Notes under the pieces: model-generated
Databases searched by the model: none
Told to the model about the DNA's origin: nothing
The model's input: the letters and a program-made list of their open reading frames with translations, nothing else
Assembly (NCBI RefSeq): GCF_020687805.1
Contig: NZ_JAJEWQ010000004.1
Coordinates: forward strand, 567,119 to 604,835
Reading direction: 5' to 3'
Source: Planctobacterium marinum
GTDB taxonomy: Bacteria; Pseudomonadota; Gammaproteobacteria; Enterobacterales; Alteromonadaceae
DNA length: 37,717 bases
Shown: in pieces, positions 16,540 through 26,580 of the stretch
Numbering within the stretch: position 1 is the stretch's first letter
How the letters are laid out: each line of letters opens with the position of its first letter
Translations under genes and position numbers: made by a program

Positions 16540-18477
16540 ATGAATATTGCAAAAGAAGCGAAATTGACACTTTCCAGACTGGATGTGGAGTCTTTTTTAA
16601 GTGGTGTAAAAGCACCTGAAAAAAACGCCTTTCGCCAGCGTCTGGAAGATCAGTTTGAAACCCTGTTTGCATTATATTTGGAGCTTTATGGCCACAGATA
16701 TGATTTTCACTACCATTTACAGACCCTGATAAAAAATTTGGCAGCAGGGTATAAATCCCGATCCGCCAGCTTAAAACGCAAAGACAAACAGCGCCTGCAA
16801 CAACCCAACTGGTATCGCCAGGAGAACATGCTGGGAATGGCCTGTTATGTGGATTTGTTTGCCGGTGATTTACAAAAGTTACAGCAACGCATTCCTTATC
16901 TGCAAAATCTGGGGATCACCTACCTGCATTTGATGCCACTGTATTTATCGCCGGAAGGAGACAATGATGGTGGTTATGCAGTGTCCGACTATCGCACTGT
17001 CAGTCCCAACCTGGGGAGCAATCAGGATCTGAAAAACCTGGCGGACGCATTGTCAAAAGCCGGTATCAGCCTGGTACTGGATTTTGTGTTTAACCACACT
17101 TCCGACGAACACGAATGGGCCAGGCAAGCGCAGCAGGGCAACGAAGAGTATCAGCAGTATTATTACCTGTTTGACGATCGCCGTTTACCCGATGCTTACG
17201 AGCAAAACTTAAGAGAAATTTTTCCACAGGTGCGCCGGGGTAACTTCACCTGGCATGAGGTGGCAGGTAAATGGGTGTGGACCACCTTCAACAGTTTTCA
17301 GTGGGATCTCAACTACGGTAATCCTGCGGTGTTTAACGCCATTACTGAAGAAATGTTGTATCTGGCGAATATGGGCTGCGAAGCATTGCGCCTGGATGCA
17401 CTGGCGTTTATCTGGAAACAACTGGGCACGAATTGTGAAAATCAACCAAAAGCCCATTCCCTGATCCAGGCATTTAATGCCTGTTTACAGGTGGTGGCCC
17501 CTTCCGTGGTGTTTAAATCAGAAGCCATAGTTCACCCTGATGAAGTGAATAAGTATATTGCTCCGCAAGAGTGTCAGTTGTCTTACAACCCGTTGCTGAT
17601 GGCTCTGTTGTGGAACAGTCTGGCCACCCGTAAAACCCGGCTGTTAACCCAGTCGATGCGCAAGAGTTTTGCCATAAATCCCCGTTGCGCCTGGGTAAAC
17701 TATGTGCGCTGTCACGATGATATCGGCTGGACGTTTGATGATGCCGTCGCCGGGCAACTGGGGATCAATGGTCATGATCACCGTTATTTTTTGAATCAGT
17801 TTTACGTAGACCGTTTTGAAGGCAGTTTTGCTAAGGGAGTGGCCTTCCAGGAAAGCCCGACAAACGGTGATTGTCGGGTGTGTGGTTCACTGGCCAGTCT
17901 GGCGGGACTGGAAAAAGCCCTGACAAGCGGTGATGATGCGGCAATCAATGAGGCTATCGACCGAATTTTGTTGTTACACAGCGTGATCCTGAGTATTGGT
18001 GGCGTTCCGCTGTTGTATTCCGGTGATGAACTGGGTCTGCTCAATGATTATGGCTATGAACAGGAGCCCACTCAGGTACACGACGCCCGTTGGGTGCACC
18101 GGATTGCCGTCACTGATGAAGCCATGGCGAAAGCAAGCGAAACCGGCACGGTCAGCAATCGCATCGCACAGGGGTTACAGCACATGATCAAAATACGCCA
18201 GTCTAATCCATTGTTTGGAGAATCGGACACCCTAATTCTTGATGCGGGCAATCAGCATATTTTTGCTTATGTCAGGCAGGGGCAAGACAACAGGGAGCTG
18301 CTGGCGTTGGTGAATTTTAGTGACTATGAGCAAACCGTTAGCGTAGCGAATCTCGGGCGGAATTGGTTGGCCCAGGGCACAGACTTAATCACCCGCAGCA
18401 AACCTCAGGTGCAAAATGGGCAACTGCGCCTGTCGCCGTTGCAGGTGCTGTGGCTGGTTGGCAACCCTGATTTGTAA
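16540..18477 (+). CDS. Amylosucrase (GH13 subfamily 4)
   Basis: A 645-residue glucansucrase. It splits sucrose and transfers glucose to an alpha-1,4-glucan, releasing fructose (EC 2.4.1.4). Catalytic residues fall at the same numbers as in Neisseria polysaccharea amylosucrase: nucleophile Asp286 (ALRLDALAF), acid/base Glu328 (FKSEAIVHPD) and Asp393 (CHDDIGWTF). The helical N-terminal domain (1-90), ACYVDLFAGDL, DGGYAVSDYR, DFVFNHTS and FNSFQWDLNY are all conserved. It has no signal peptide, so it acts in the cytoplasm after sucrose import. GH13_4 also includes sucrose hydrolases, so polymer formation needs testing. It is divergent from the receptor operon and controlled by the site 2 operator. 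Confidence 0.93.
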   Translation: MNIAKEAKLTLSRLDVESFLSGVKAPEKNAFRQRLEDQFETLFALYLELYGHRYDFHYHLQTLIKNLAAGYKSRSASLKRKDKQRLQQPNWYRQENMLGMACYVDLFAGDLQKLQQRIPYLQNLGITYLHLMPLYLSPEGDNDGGYAVSDYRTVSPNLGSNQDLKNLADALSKAGISLVLDFVFNHTSDEHEWARQAQQGNEEYQQYYYLFDDRRLPDAYEQNLREIFPQVRRGNFTWHEVAGKWVWTTFNSFQWDLNYGNPAVFNAITEEMLYLANMGCEALRLDALAFIWKQLGTNCENQPKAHSLIQAFNACLQVVAPSVVFKSEAIVHPDEVNKYIAPQECQLSYNPLLMALLWNSLATRKTRLLTQSMRKSFAINPRCAWVNYVRCHDDIGWTFDDAVAGQLGINGHDHRYFLNQFYVDRFEGSFAKGVAFQESPTNGDCRVCGSLASLAGLEKALTSGDDAAINEAIDRILLLHSVILSIGGVPLLYSGDELGLLNDYGYEQEPTQVHDARWVHRIAVTDEAMAKASETGTVSNRIAQGLQHMIKIRQSNPLFGESDTLILDAGNQHIFAYVRQGQDNRELLALVNFSDYEQTVSVANLGRNWLAQGTDLITRSKPQVQNGQLRLSPLQVLWLVGNPDL

Positions 18478-18483
18478 GCTATG

Positions 18484-19539
18484 CTAGTGCGTGTCGCCGG
18501 AACTGCGACGTACCACCAGGCGGGTTTCCATCAGCTGTGCTTGCGGGTTATCACTATCAAATAAACAGCGGGCCGCAATACGACCTTTTTCAATACTTTG
18601 CTGACATACAGTGGTGAGTGAGGGAGTGCAGCGGTTGGCCTCGGGAATGTCATCGAATCCCACGATGCGAAGATCCTCGGGTACACGAATGTGTAAGGAT
18701 TGTGCAACCCGCAAAACCCCCAGCGCCAATACATCACTCATGCACAGAATAACAGTGGGTCGGGGGGTAATCGTCAGTGCCTCATAAGCCGCTTTTTCCG
18801 CCATTTCCGGCGTATTCATTGGGGTATGCCAAATCATATGGGGGGGCAGATCAACGCCTTTTTCCTGACAGGCTTGCAAATAACCCTGCAGGCGGTTGTA
18901 GGCAATCACCTCTTTGCATTCAGCCTGTAAATCCGCTTTTTCCAGACGGCAGACTCTGTCTGAGGCGATCAACCTTAAACTGACGACCGCAACACGCTCT
19001 TCGGATTCCCTTATGACGTGTAAAGCAACCGCCCTGGCGGCGGCCTGATTATTGATGTTCAGCGAAGGCACTTTGCCTTGCTCGAAGTCCACCGCGATGA
19101 TGGGTTTACCGCTGCGACTGATACGCTCAAAGGCATCGCCTTTGGGGGCGCCATAAAAAATGAAACCATCGGGCAGGGACTCTGCACTGCTTTGTTCTTT
19201 AGAGGCCAGTCTGCTGGACAACAACAACAGTTGTTTTTTCTTGTGCGACAACACTTCGGAGACGCCCTGTAAAAACTGGCTGGCCACCGGATCGGAAAAG
19301 GAGTAACTCAGGGTATCTGCCAGTACCACGGCGACCACATCGGATTTGCCTTTGCGCAACGAGCGAGCTGCGAGGTTAGGGCCATGGTAGCCTAATTCCG
19401 CACTTTCTTTGAGGATCCGCTGTCGCAATGCTTCTGACAGTTGGTCAGGGCGGTTAAAGGCATTAGATACCGTTGCGGTGGAGACCCCTAATAATCGGGA
19501 GACTTCTTTTAAATTGAGCGGCTTATTACTGGCAGACAT
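18484..19539 (-). CDS. LacI-family transcriptional regulator of the sucrose locus
   Basis: A 351-residue repressor-type protein. The N-terminal helix-turn-helix (residues 8-28: LKEVSRLLGVSTATVSNAFN) and hinge region (ARSLRKGKS, about 58-66) are followed by a periplasmic-binding-protein-like effector domain from about residue 67. Recognisable parts are VVAVVLAD, DGFIFYGAP, PTVILCMSDVLALG and LRIVGFDDIPEA. Its 3' end lies 6 bp from the convergent amylosucrase stop, so no separate terminator fits between them. An operator-like site 7 bp before its own start suggests autoregulation. The effector is probably sucrose, fructose or a phosphorylated product (inference). Confidence 0.92.
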   Translation of the reverse strand: MSASNKPLNLKEVSRLLGVSTATVSNAFNRPDQLSEALRQRILKESAELGYHGPNLAARSLRKGKSDVVAVVLADTLSYSFSDPVASQFLQGVSEVLSHKKKQLLLLSSRLASKEQSSAESLPDGFIFYGAPKGDAFERISRSGKPIIAVDFEQGKVPSLNINNQAAARAVALHVIRESEERVAVVSLRLIASDRVCRLEKADLQAECKEVIAYNRLQGYLQACQEKGVDLPPHMIWHTPMNTPEMAEKAAYEALTITPRPTVILCMSDVLALGVLRVAQSLHIRVPEDLRIVGFDDIPEANRCTPSLTTVCQQSIEKGRIAARCLFDSDNPQAQLMETRLVVRRSSGDTH

Positions 19540-19546
19540 GGCATAA

Positions 19547-19560
19547 CTTAAACGATTTTG
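19547..19560. promoter_or_regulatory. LacI-family operator, site 3 (autoregulatory)
   Basis: CTTAAACGATTTTG matches site 1 in 12 of 14 positions. It sits directly before the regulator's ATG (19539), where binding would block its transcription or leader. No other copy as good was seen away from the sucrose genes. Confidence 0.6.
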
Positions 19561-19662
19561 ACCGCCAGATTCTCCCCTAACGGCGTGGAAATGTCCACGG
19601 ACTATCGCATCTGAGGCAGGTAGGTGGCGATACCGAACGCATTAATTATTTAATGGGAACGG

Positions 19663-19668
19663 TATAAT
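19663..19668 (+). promoter_or_regulatory. Possible -10 element before the Nramp-like gene
   Basis: A consensus TATAAT lies 41 bp before the ATG at 19709. There is no convincing -35 hexamer 16-18 bp upstream (CATTAA is the nearest), so the promoter call is tentative. Confidence 0.4.
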
Positions 19669-19708
19669 GTGACAGAATCCCAAAAAACGCTTAGCAGAAA
19701 TTACAATA

Positions 19709-20992
19709 ATGACAATGCGCAACCTGTTAATGTTACTGGGCCCGGGCCTGGTATTTGCCGCCACCAGTATTGGCGTGTCTCACGTGGTTCAGTCAACCCG
19801 GGCCGGTGCTGACTTTGGTTACTGGCTGGTGGGGCTGATCATCCTGGCACATCTGGTAAAACTGCCATTTTTCCAGGCAGGGCCACGATACGCAGCGGCC
19901 ACCGGAGAAAACCTGTTGGATGCCTATCACCGAATGGGCCGCAGGTTTTATATCCCGGTAGTACTGATCACCTTCAGTACCATGTTTATTATTCAGGCGG
20001 CCGTTACCATCGTGGCTGCAGGGGTCATCGCCAATATTCTGCCCTTTGGCTGGAGCATCGGGGTGTGGTCAGCACTGGTGTTATTTGCCAGCATGATATT
20101 GCTGATCACCGGTGGCTACGCGCTGTTAAATAAACTGATGAAAATCATGATGCTGGTGTTTATGGTGTTGTGCGTTATCACTCTGGTCGCCACGGTCTTT
20201 ACCGATATGCCGCCTTTACCTGCCGGAGCACCGGTTGCAGCGCCGTTATTGGATGCCGCCAGTATTGCCTTTATGGTGGCCCTGGTGGGCTGGATGCCTA
20301 CGGCGATTGAGGTGTCGGTGTGGCATTCATTTTGGGTGGTTGAACAACAAAAACTGGAACAGCAAACCCCCGAATCACAGCAAGGCACTCAGGTGGCAAG
20401 CTTGCAGAGACTGAAAAATAGGTTGTTAGACTTTAATATGGGCTATCTATTTTGCTGTTTACTGGCGCTGTTGTTTTTGTCTTTGGGAGCCCAGATTTTA
20501 TATGGCAGAGGTATCGAGCTTAGCAACAGTGCCATCGGCTTTTCGGCGCAACTGATCGACATCTTTACCCAGGTGCTGGGTGACTGGAGTCGCCCGGTGG
20601 TGGCAATTCTGATTTTTATCGCAATGTTTTCCACCTGTATTGCGGTTGCCGATGGTTTTAGTCAGGTGATTACCCGTATTGCAGAGAAGCAACTGCATCT
20701 CAGTGATGAGCAACACCAGCTTAGCTATCATCTGTCCATACCGGTGATTGCGGCTGGTGGCCTGGCGATCATCCTGTTGTTTTCCGGTCAACTCAAGTCG
20801 CTGGTGGATTTTGCTACAACGGTGTCTTTTTTGGCTGCCCCCTGGTTTGCCTGGCTGAATATGAAGGCGCTGAAACTGGGACATGTGCCGGAAGATTGTC
20901 GGGTCAGCCCGGGGTATTATTTGTTTACAAAATGCTGTTTGTTTTGTTTAACCGGTTTCGCAATTTTTTATCTTTTGTGGCTACTGATCTGA
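19709..20992 (+). CDS. Divergent Nramp-family transporter
   Basis: A 427-residue inner-membrane protein with about 11 hydrophobic helices and the overall Nramp (COG1914) pattern. Helix 1 starts with GPGLVFAATSIGVSH; in canonical Mn/Fe Nramps the matching stretch holds the metal-binding DPGN motif, which is absent here. Helix 6 contains GWMPTAIE, so the methionine-proline of the usual MPH motif is kept but the histidine is not. The replaced ligands suggest a changed substrate, as shown for some other divergent Nramp-related clades. The protein lies next to the sucrose locus but is transcribed away from it, and no functional link is apparent. No clear ribosome binding site precedes the ATG. Confidence 0.85.
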   Translation: MTMRNLLMLLGPGLVFAATSIGVSHVVQSTRAGADFGYWLVGLIILAHLVKLPFFQAGPRYAAATGENLLDAYHRMGRRFYIPVVLITFSTMFIIQAAVTIVAAGVIANILPFGWSIGVWSALVLFASMILLITGGYALLNKLMKIMMLVFMVLCVITLVATVFTDMPPLPAGAPVAAPLLDAASIAFMVALVGWMPTAIEVSVWHSFWVVEQQKLEQQTPESQQGTQVASLQRLKNRLLDFNMGYLFCCLLALLFLSLGAQILYGRGIELSNSAIGFSAQLIDIFTQVLGDWSRPVVAILIFIAMFSTCIAVADGFSQVITRIAEKQLHLSDEQHQLSYHLSIPVIAAGGLAIILLFSGQLKSLVDFATTVSFLAAPWFAWLNMKALKLGHVPEDCRVSPGYYLFTKCCLFCLTGFAIFYLLWLLI

Positions 20993-21040
20993 TAGACTCC
21001 TTATTTACTACTAATCGGTATAAATCTATTTTTACCTGTG

Positions 21041-21070
21041 GCTCTGGTGTGCTTTAGCAATGACCAGAGC
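21041..21070 (+). terminator. Hairpin after the Nramp-like gene
   Basis: GCTCTGGT and ACCAGAGC form an 8-bp perfect stem with a 14-nt loop, 48 bp after the transporter stop and 85 bp before frmA. No T run follows, so it may be a weak terminator or a regulatory element of the frmA operon. Confidence 0.35.
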
Positions 21071-21116
21071 AAACATTCGATGTTCATCGTATCGACATGG
21101 TCTTCAGCTACTATGA

Positions 21117-22280
<1,164 letters not shown>

Positions 22281-22309
22281 TTTAACCAGGTTCAGAGGAG
22301 GTTTTGCGC

Positions 22310-23143
22310 ATGAAACAGCTATCGAATACCCGTGTTTTTGGAGGGCAATTAGCCCGTTATGAACACGTTGCCGTCTCGACTCACTGCAAGATGCGCTTTG
22401 CCATCTACCAGCCCCCACAGGCGCTGAAAGGGGCCAAATGTCCGGTGATTTTCTGGTTGTCGGGGCTGACCTGCAACGAAGAAAATTTTATGCAAAAAGC
22501 CGGAGCCCAGCGGGTTGCTGCGGAATTGGGCGTGATTCTGGTGGCCCCGGATACCTCGCCCCGGGGCGAGTCTGTACCGGATGTGGATTATTACGATTTT
22601 GGTAAGGGGGCGGGGTTTTATGTCAATGCCACTCAGCCTCCCTGGGACACCCATTACAAGATGTATGATTACATTGCTAAAGAGTTGCCGGAACTGATCC
22701 ACAGTCAGTTTCCGAGCAATGGCCAGCAAAGTATCATGGGTCATTCAATGGGCGGGCATGGGGCACTGGTCATTGGGCTGCGCAATCAGCATCAGTTTAA
22801 AAGTATTTCGGCCTTTAGCCCTATTGCAAATCCGATGGATTGTCCCTGGGGTATTAAAGCCTTTACCGGTTATCTGGGAGAAGACCCTGGTGACTGGTGC
22901 GAATATGATGCGACCTATTTACTGGGGAACATCGAATGCCACCTACCAATTTTGATTGAGCAGGGGCTCGATGATGAGTTTTTGCAGGAACAACTCAAAC
23001 CGGAAAATCTATGGCAGGTAGCGGAAGAAAAGGACGTAGCGGTAGAGTATCACGCTCATAAATCCTACGACCATAGCTATTATTTCATTGCTACCTTTAT
23101 TGAAAAACACATGTTGTTCCACGCCCGGCACTTAGCTGACTGA
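22310..23143 (+). CDS. fghA: S-formylglutathione hydrolase
   Basis: A 277-residue alpha/beta-hydrolase that splits S-formylglutathione into formate and glutathione, finishing formaldehyde detoxification begun by FrmA. The nucleophile elbow is GHSMGGHGA with Ser146. The acid is in EQGLDDEFL and the histidine in KSYDHSYYF near the C-terminus. The oxyanion region FWLSGLTCNEENF is typical of the esterase D family. I chose the ATG at 22310, placed 8 nt after AGGAGG; a TTG two codons earlier is too close to that site. It is co-oriented with frmA and very likely in one operon with it. Confidence 0.95.
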   Translation: MKQLSNTRVFGGQLARYEHVAVSTHCKMRFAIYQPPQALKGAKCPVIFWLSGLTCNEENFMQKAGAQRVAAELGVILVAPDTSPRGESVPDVDYYDFGKGAGFYVNATQPPWDTHYKMYDYIAKELPELIHSQFPSNGQQSIMGHSMGGHGALVIGLRNQHQFKSISAFSPIANPMDCPWGIKAFTGYLGEDPGDWCEYDATYLLGNIECHLPILIEQGLDDEFLQEQLKPENLWQVAEEKDVAVEYHAHKSYDHSYYFIATFIEKHMLFHARHLAD

Positions 23144-23183
23144 ACAATATCTCGCTGAGAAAAACACCTTGAAAGATACACCG

Positions 23184-24374
23184 ATGGGGAAAACAGAGTT
23201 TATAGCTCTGTTTGCCCTGCTTATGTCGTTGACGGCACTAACTATTGACGCCATGTTACCGGCGTTGCCTCTGATTGCCCGGGATTTGCTGATCACTGAC
23301 AGCAACGATACGCAACTGGTGATCAGCATGTTTATCCTGGGCTCAGTCTTCGGGGAAATGTTGTTTGGTGCACTTTCCGATGCTTACGGGCGGCGCAAGA
23401 CGGTTGTGGCCGGCGTTGCCTGTTATCTTGTGGGGACTTTAATCGCCATTTTCTCGCAAAGCTTAACCCTCTTATTGCTGGGCAGGGTCTTACAGGGCTT
23501 TGGCATTTCCGGTAGTCGGATTGGGGCAAGAGCATTGATCAGAGATTTGTACCGCGGTGAGCAAATGGCGCAGATCATGTCAGTGATCATGGTGATATTT
23601 ATACTGGTGCCTATGATGGCGCCGTTGTTGGGCCAGGTGATCATGCTACAATTTGGCTGGCGCGCCATATTTGTTGCCTTTCTGATATTTTCCGTATTGG
23701 TACTCAGCTGGTTTTTATTGCGTCAGCCAGAAACCTTGTTACCTGAAAGACGCATTCCCCTGTCGTTCAGCAACTTGTTTCACTGTCTCAAATTAATCCT
23801 GGGGCACCGACGAGTGATGGCGTATTGCTCAGTCACCGGCCTGACATTTGGGGCAATGTTAGTGTATCTGAGTACCTCACAAGCGATGTTCAGTGACTTT
23901 TATCAGGTGGTGGATGAATTTCCTCTGTATTTTGCGTTGCTGGCCGCCGGTGTCGGGGCCTCAGCATTTATCAATAGTCGTATTGTAGTGCGTTACGGAA
24001 TGCACCGGGTTTCGGTGTGGGCGCTGTTGGGCATGACGGCTGTGGGGCTGTTGCTTTTGCTGGGTACCTGGTTTAATTTTGGGGTGCCGCCGATGTGGTT
24101 ATTTCTGAGTTGTTTTATGTTTATCCTGTTTTTTATGGGTTTTATCTTCGGCAATATCAATGCCATGTCTATGGAGTGGCTGGGCGGAATGGCGGGCATC
24201 GGCAATTCGGTGGTAGGGTCGTTGTCCAGCCTGATGTCAGTGACGGTGGCCGTGCTGGTGGGCCAATTATACAACGCAACGGCCTATCCGGTTGTGATTT
24301 GTTTTACCACTGTGGCACTGATCAGTCTTGCGTTGTTGCGCTATGCCAGACTTTCTCCTGCGGTTTCACTGTAG
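23184..24374 (+). CDS. Bcr/CflA-type MFS drug exporter
   Basis: A 396-residue, 12-helix inner-membrane transporter. DAMLPALPLIARDL in the first helix and loop, GALSDAYGRRKTV in the helix 2-3 loop, and the helix 4 block GRVLQGFGISGSRIGARALIRDLY place it in the Bcr/CflA drug:H+ antiporter group. Members export bicyclomycin, chloramphenicol or sulfonamides, and some export cysteine; the substrate here is unknown. The ATG at 23184 was chosen; a TTG start five codons earlier is possible. It follows fghA after 40 bp, so co-transcription with frmA-fghA is plausible but not proved. Confidence 0.88.
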   Translation: MGKTEFIALFALLMSLTALTIDAMLPALPLIARDLLITDSNDTQLVISMFILGSVFGEMLFGALSDAYGRRKTVVAGVACYLVGTLIAIFSQSLTLLLLGRVLQGFGISGSRIGARALIRDLYRGEQMAQIMSVIMVIFILVPMMAPLLGQVIMLQFGWRAIFVAFLIFSVLVLSWFLLRQPETLLPERRIPLSFSNLFHCLKLILGHRRVMAYCSVTGLTFGAMLVYLSTSQAMFSDFYQVVDEFPLYFALLAAGVGASAFINSRIVVRYGMHRVSVWALLGMTAVGLLLLLGTWFNFGVPPMWLFLSCFMFILFFMGFIFGNINAMSMEWLGGMAGIGNSVVGSLSSLMSVTVAVLVGQLYNATAYPVVICFTTVALISLALLRYARLSPAVSL

Positions 24375-24413
24375 TATTTTTTATAAGCTGACGCTTTATT
24401 CAGGAAAATATCA

Positions 24414-25631
24414 ATGAAAAACGGATCACAAGCCAATCCCGGCAGACCGCTTGATGGCATCAGAGTTATCGAATTTGGACAATTGTTGGCGGGACCTTTT
24501 GCCGGTTGTATTTTGGGTTATTTCGGCGCCGAAGTGATCAAAGTCGAACCGCCGGGCGGTGATCCTATTCGCGGCTGGCGAGAAGTGCAGGATGGCACTT
24601 CATTGTGGTGGCGTAGCATTGGTCGTAATAAAAAATCCGTTACCCTGGATCTGAAACAACAGGCCGGGCGTGACGTGGCCAAAAAGTTACTGGCAAAAGC
24701 CGATGTACTGATTGAAAATTTTCGTCCAGGTGTCATGGAGAATTGGGGCCTGGGTCCGGAACAAGTAAAGGCACTCAATCCCGGACTGGTGTATGCGCGC
24801 ATTTCCGGGTTTGGTCAAACCGGGCCCTATTCGCAAAAGCCCGGATTTGCCTCTGTTTGTGAGGGTATAAGCGGTTTCAGGCATCTGAACGGTTATCCGG
24901 GCGACGTGCCGGTGCGACCTAATCTGAGTCTCGGCGATACGATTTCAGGTATTCATGCGGCTTTGGGTATCGCTTTAGCCCTGATTCAGCGCCAAAAAGA
25001 CGAGCAGCATCAGGGACAGGTGGTAGACGTGGCGTTGTATGAATCCATGTTTAATTTACTGGAAGCCGTGATCCCCGAATATTCCGGGGCCGGGGTAGTG
25101 CGAGAGGCATCCGGAACAACGGTTACCGGCATCGTACCCACCAATACCTATTGTTGCGAAGACGGCAAATATGTGGTGATAGGCGGTAACGGCGACTCCA
25201 TTTTCAAACGGTTAATGCAGGCGGCGCATCGGGAAGATTTAGCAGAGGATCCGCGCTTAGCAAACAACAGTGGCCGGGTGGTGCACGAAGCTGAAATTGA
25301 CGCTGTGTTAAAACATTGGTGCGCCGGACAAAGTGCGGAAAGTGTGCTGAATGTGTTGGCTGAATACCGGGTACCGGCCGGCCCCATCTACAATGCCAAA
25401 GACATGATGGAAGACCCTCACTTTAATGCCCGAGCCTTGTTTGAATCCGTTGAAATCGACGGTAAACCGTTACAAATTCCGGCAATTTTACCCAGGCTGA
25501 CCGATACTCCGGGAAAAACCGACTGGCCGGGAGATAAAGTCGGTAGCCACAATCATCAGGTATTTGCTGAGTTACTGGGTATGGACGAGACGGAACTGCA
25601 AATATTGAAAACCCAGGGCGTGATCCTGTAG
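24414..25631 (+). CDS. Class III CoA-transferase (CaiB/BaiF family)
   Basis: A 405-residue cytoplasmic enzyme. The N-terminal GIRVIEFGQLLAGPFAG and GAEVIKVEPPGGDP, the ENFRPGVME block, and the catalytic aspartate Asp175 in LSLGDTISGIHAA are diagnostic of family III CoA-transferases. It is closest in feel to the succinyl-CoA:glutarate/hydroxymethylglutarate type (SUGCT-like), but substrates cannot be read from the sequence. AGGAAAA precedes the ATG. It ends the frmA-fghA-MFS row, with 39 bp after the exporter gene, and converges with the binding protein gene 15 bp further on. Confidence 0.9.
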   Translation: MKNGSQANPGRPLDGIRVIEFGQLLAGPFAGCILGYFGAEVIKVEPPGGDPIRGWREVQDGTSLWWRSIGRNKKSVTLDLKQQAGRDVAKKLLAKADVLIENFRPGVMENWGLGPEQVKALNPGLVYARISGFGQTGPYSQKPGFASVCEGISGFRHLNGYPGDVPVRPNLSLGDTISGIHAALGIALALIQRQKDEQHQGQVVDVALYESMFNLLEAVIPEYSGAGVVREASGTTVTGIVPTNTYCCEDGKYVVIGGNGDSIFKRLMQAAHREDLAEDPRLANNSGRVVHEAEIDAVLKHWCAGQSAESVLNVLAEYRVPAGPIYNAKDMMEDPHFNARALFESVEIDGKPLQIPAILPRLTDTPGKTDWPGDKVGSHNHQVFAELLGMDETELQILKTQGVIL

Positions 25632-25646
25632 GGCCGACATCAGGCG

Positions 25647-26507
25647 TTATTGGCTTTTTAAGGCCTCGTATTTTCCCAGTAGTTCACTGAAATGCTGCTG
25701 CCGTATCTGGCTGGCTGTTTGCCAGATAGTATTGACCAGATCCGGATGTGTATGGGCAAATGCTTTGCTGAACACCAGATATCCGTGTTTTGTGACCAGT
25801 ACCGGTGAATGGGCAATAATGTTCATTGAGCGCCCGGCATTTTGCCACAAAAAGCTGCCCCCAGACTCACAATAAGTTACAGCGCCGGCGGTCACTGATT
25901 TGGCTAATAATTCCATCGCGGAATGCGAAGAATTGGTTAATACCAGAGGCACATCATGGCGCTCCAGAAATTCCACAATACTGTAGCCCTGAGGCACACT
26001 GATGGGTTTGTCTGGTATGTATTTAAACTCCTGGCCGTTCCAGCTGAATTGACTGTCGGCGTGGGTGAACAAACAGTATTGTGAGGTGAGCAACGCTTGC
26101 TTGCTGTCGGGCATACCATTGAATTTTGGGTACAGTCCGATATTGTCTCTGGCGGGTCTGAATCCGGCAATCAGCACATCAGACTGATTGTGTTTGAGTT
26201 CATTGAGACAACGTTTCCAGGGAACCCGGTGAAACTCAATCGTCAGACCGGGAATTCTGGATTCCATAATTTTCATCAGTTCCACAAAAATGCCCGGATT
26301 TTCTTTTGGGGGGGCCGGGCCTGTGCCTAAAAAGTAGGGGGCTAACTCTTGCTCTTCGTAGCAGAGTTTTAGTGTGATTTGGTGGCTGTTAGTGTTGTTT
26401 TGCTCTGCTTTGTTGTTTTGCGCGGCAAGGCTGGCGCACAATAGTGCCATGGATATCAGTATGACAGTGCAAAAAAGTACCGTACGCAACTGGCCGCTCC
26501 AAATCAA
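25647..26507 (-). CDS. Periplasmic solute-binding protein, orphan, next to sensor kinase
   Basis: A 286-residue exported protein if the TTG at 26507 is used. This start gives a signal peptide with hydrophobic core TVLFCTVILISMALL and a cleavage site near SLAA. The first ATG comes too late for a full signal peptide, so the start is uncertain. The mature part resembles amino acid-type binding proteins, with FVELMKIMESRIPGL, VPWKRCLNELK, and DVLIAGFRPARDN in place of the usual motif. No ABC permease or ATPase genes are near. It lies 73 bp downstream of the histidine kinase gene on the same strand, so it may deliver a ligand signal to that sensor (inference). Confidence 0.75.
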   Translation of the reverse strand: MIWSGQLRTVLFCTVILISMALLCASLAAQNNKAEQNNTNSHQITLKLCYEEQELAPYFLGTGPAPPKENPGIFVELMKIMESRIPGLTIEFHRVPWKRCLNELKHNQSDVLIAGFRPARDNIGLYPKFNGMPDSKQALLTSQYCLFTHADSQFSWNGQEFKYIPDKPISVPQGYSIVEFLERHDVPLVLTNSSHSAMELLAKSVTAGAVTYCESGGSFLWQNAGRSMNIIAHSPVLVTKHGYLVFSKAFAHTHPDLVNTIWQTASQIRQQHFSELLGKYEALKSQ

Positions 26508-26580
26508 CTTGCTATATGGTTCAAAGCATAGCCCAAAAAATCACAATTCCCCGATTTCTTTGTTGAAAGTTCAGCAGGCG

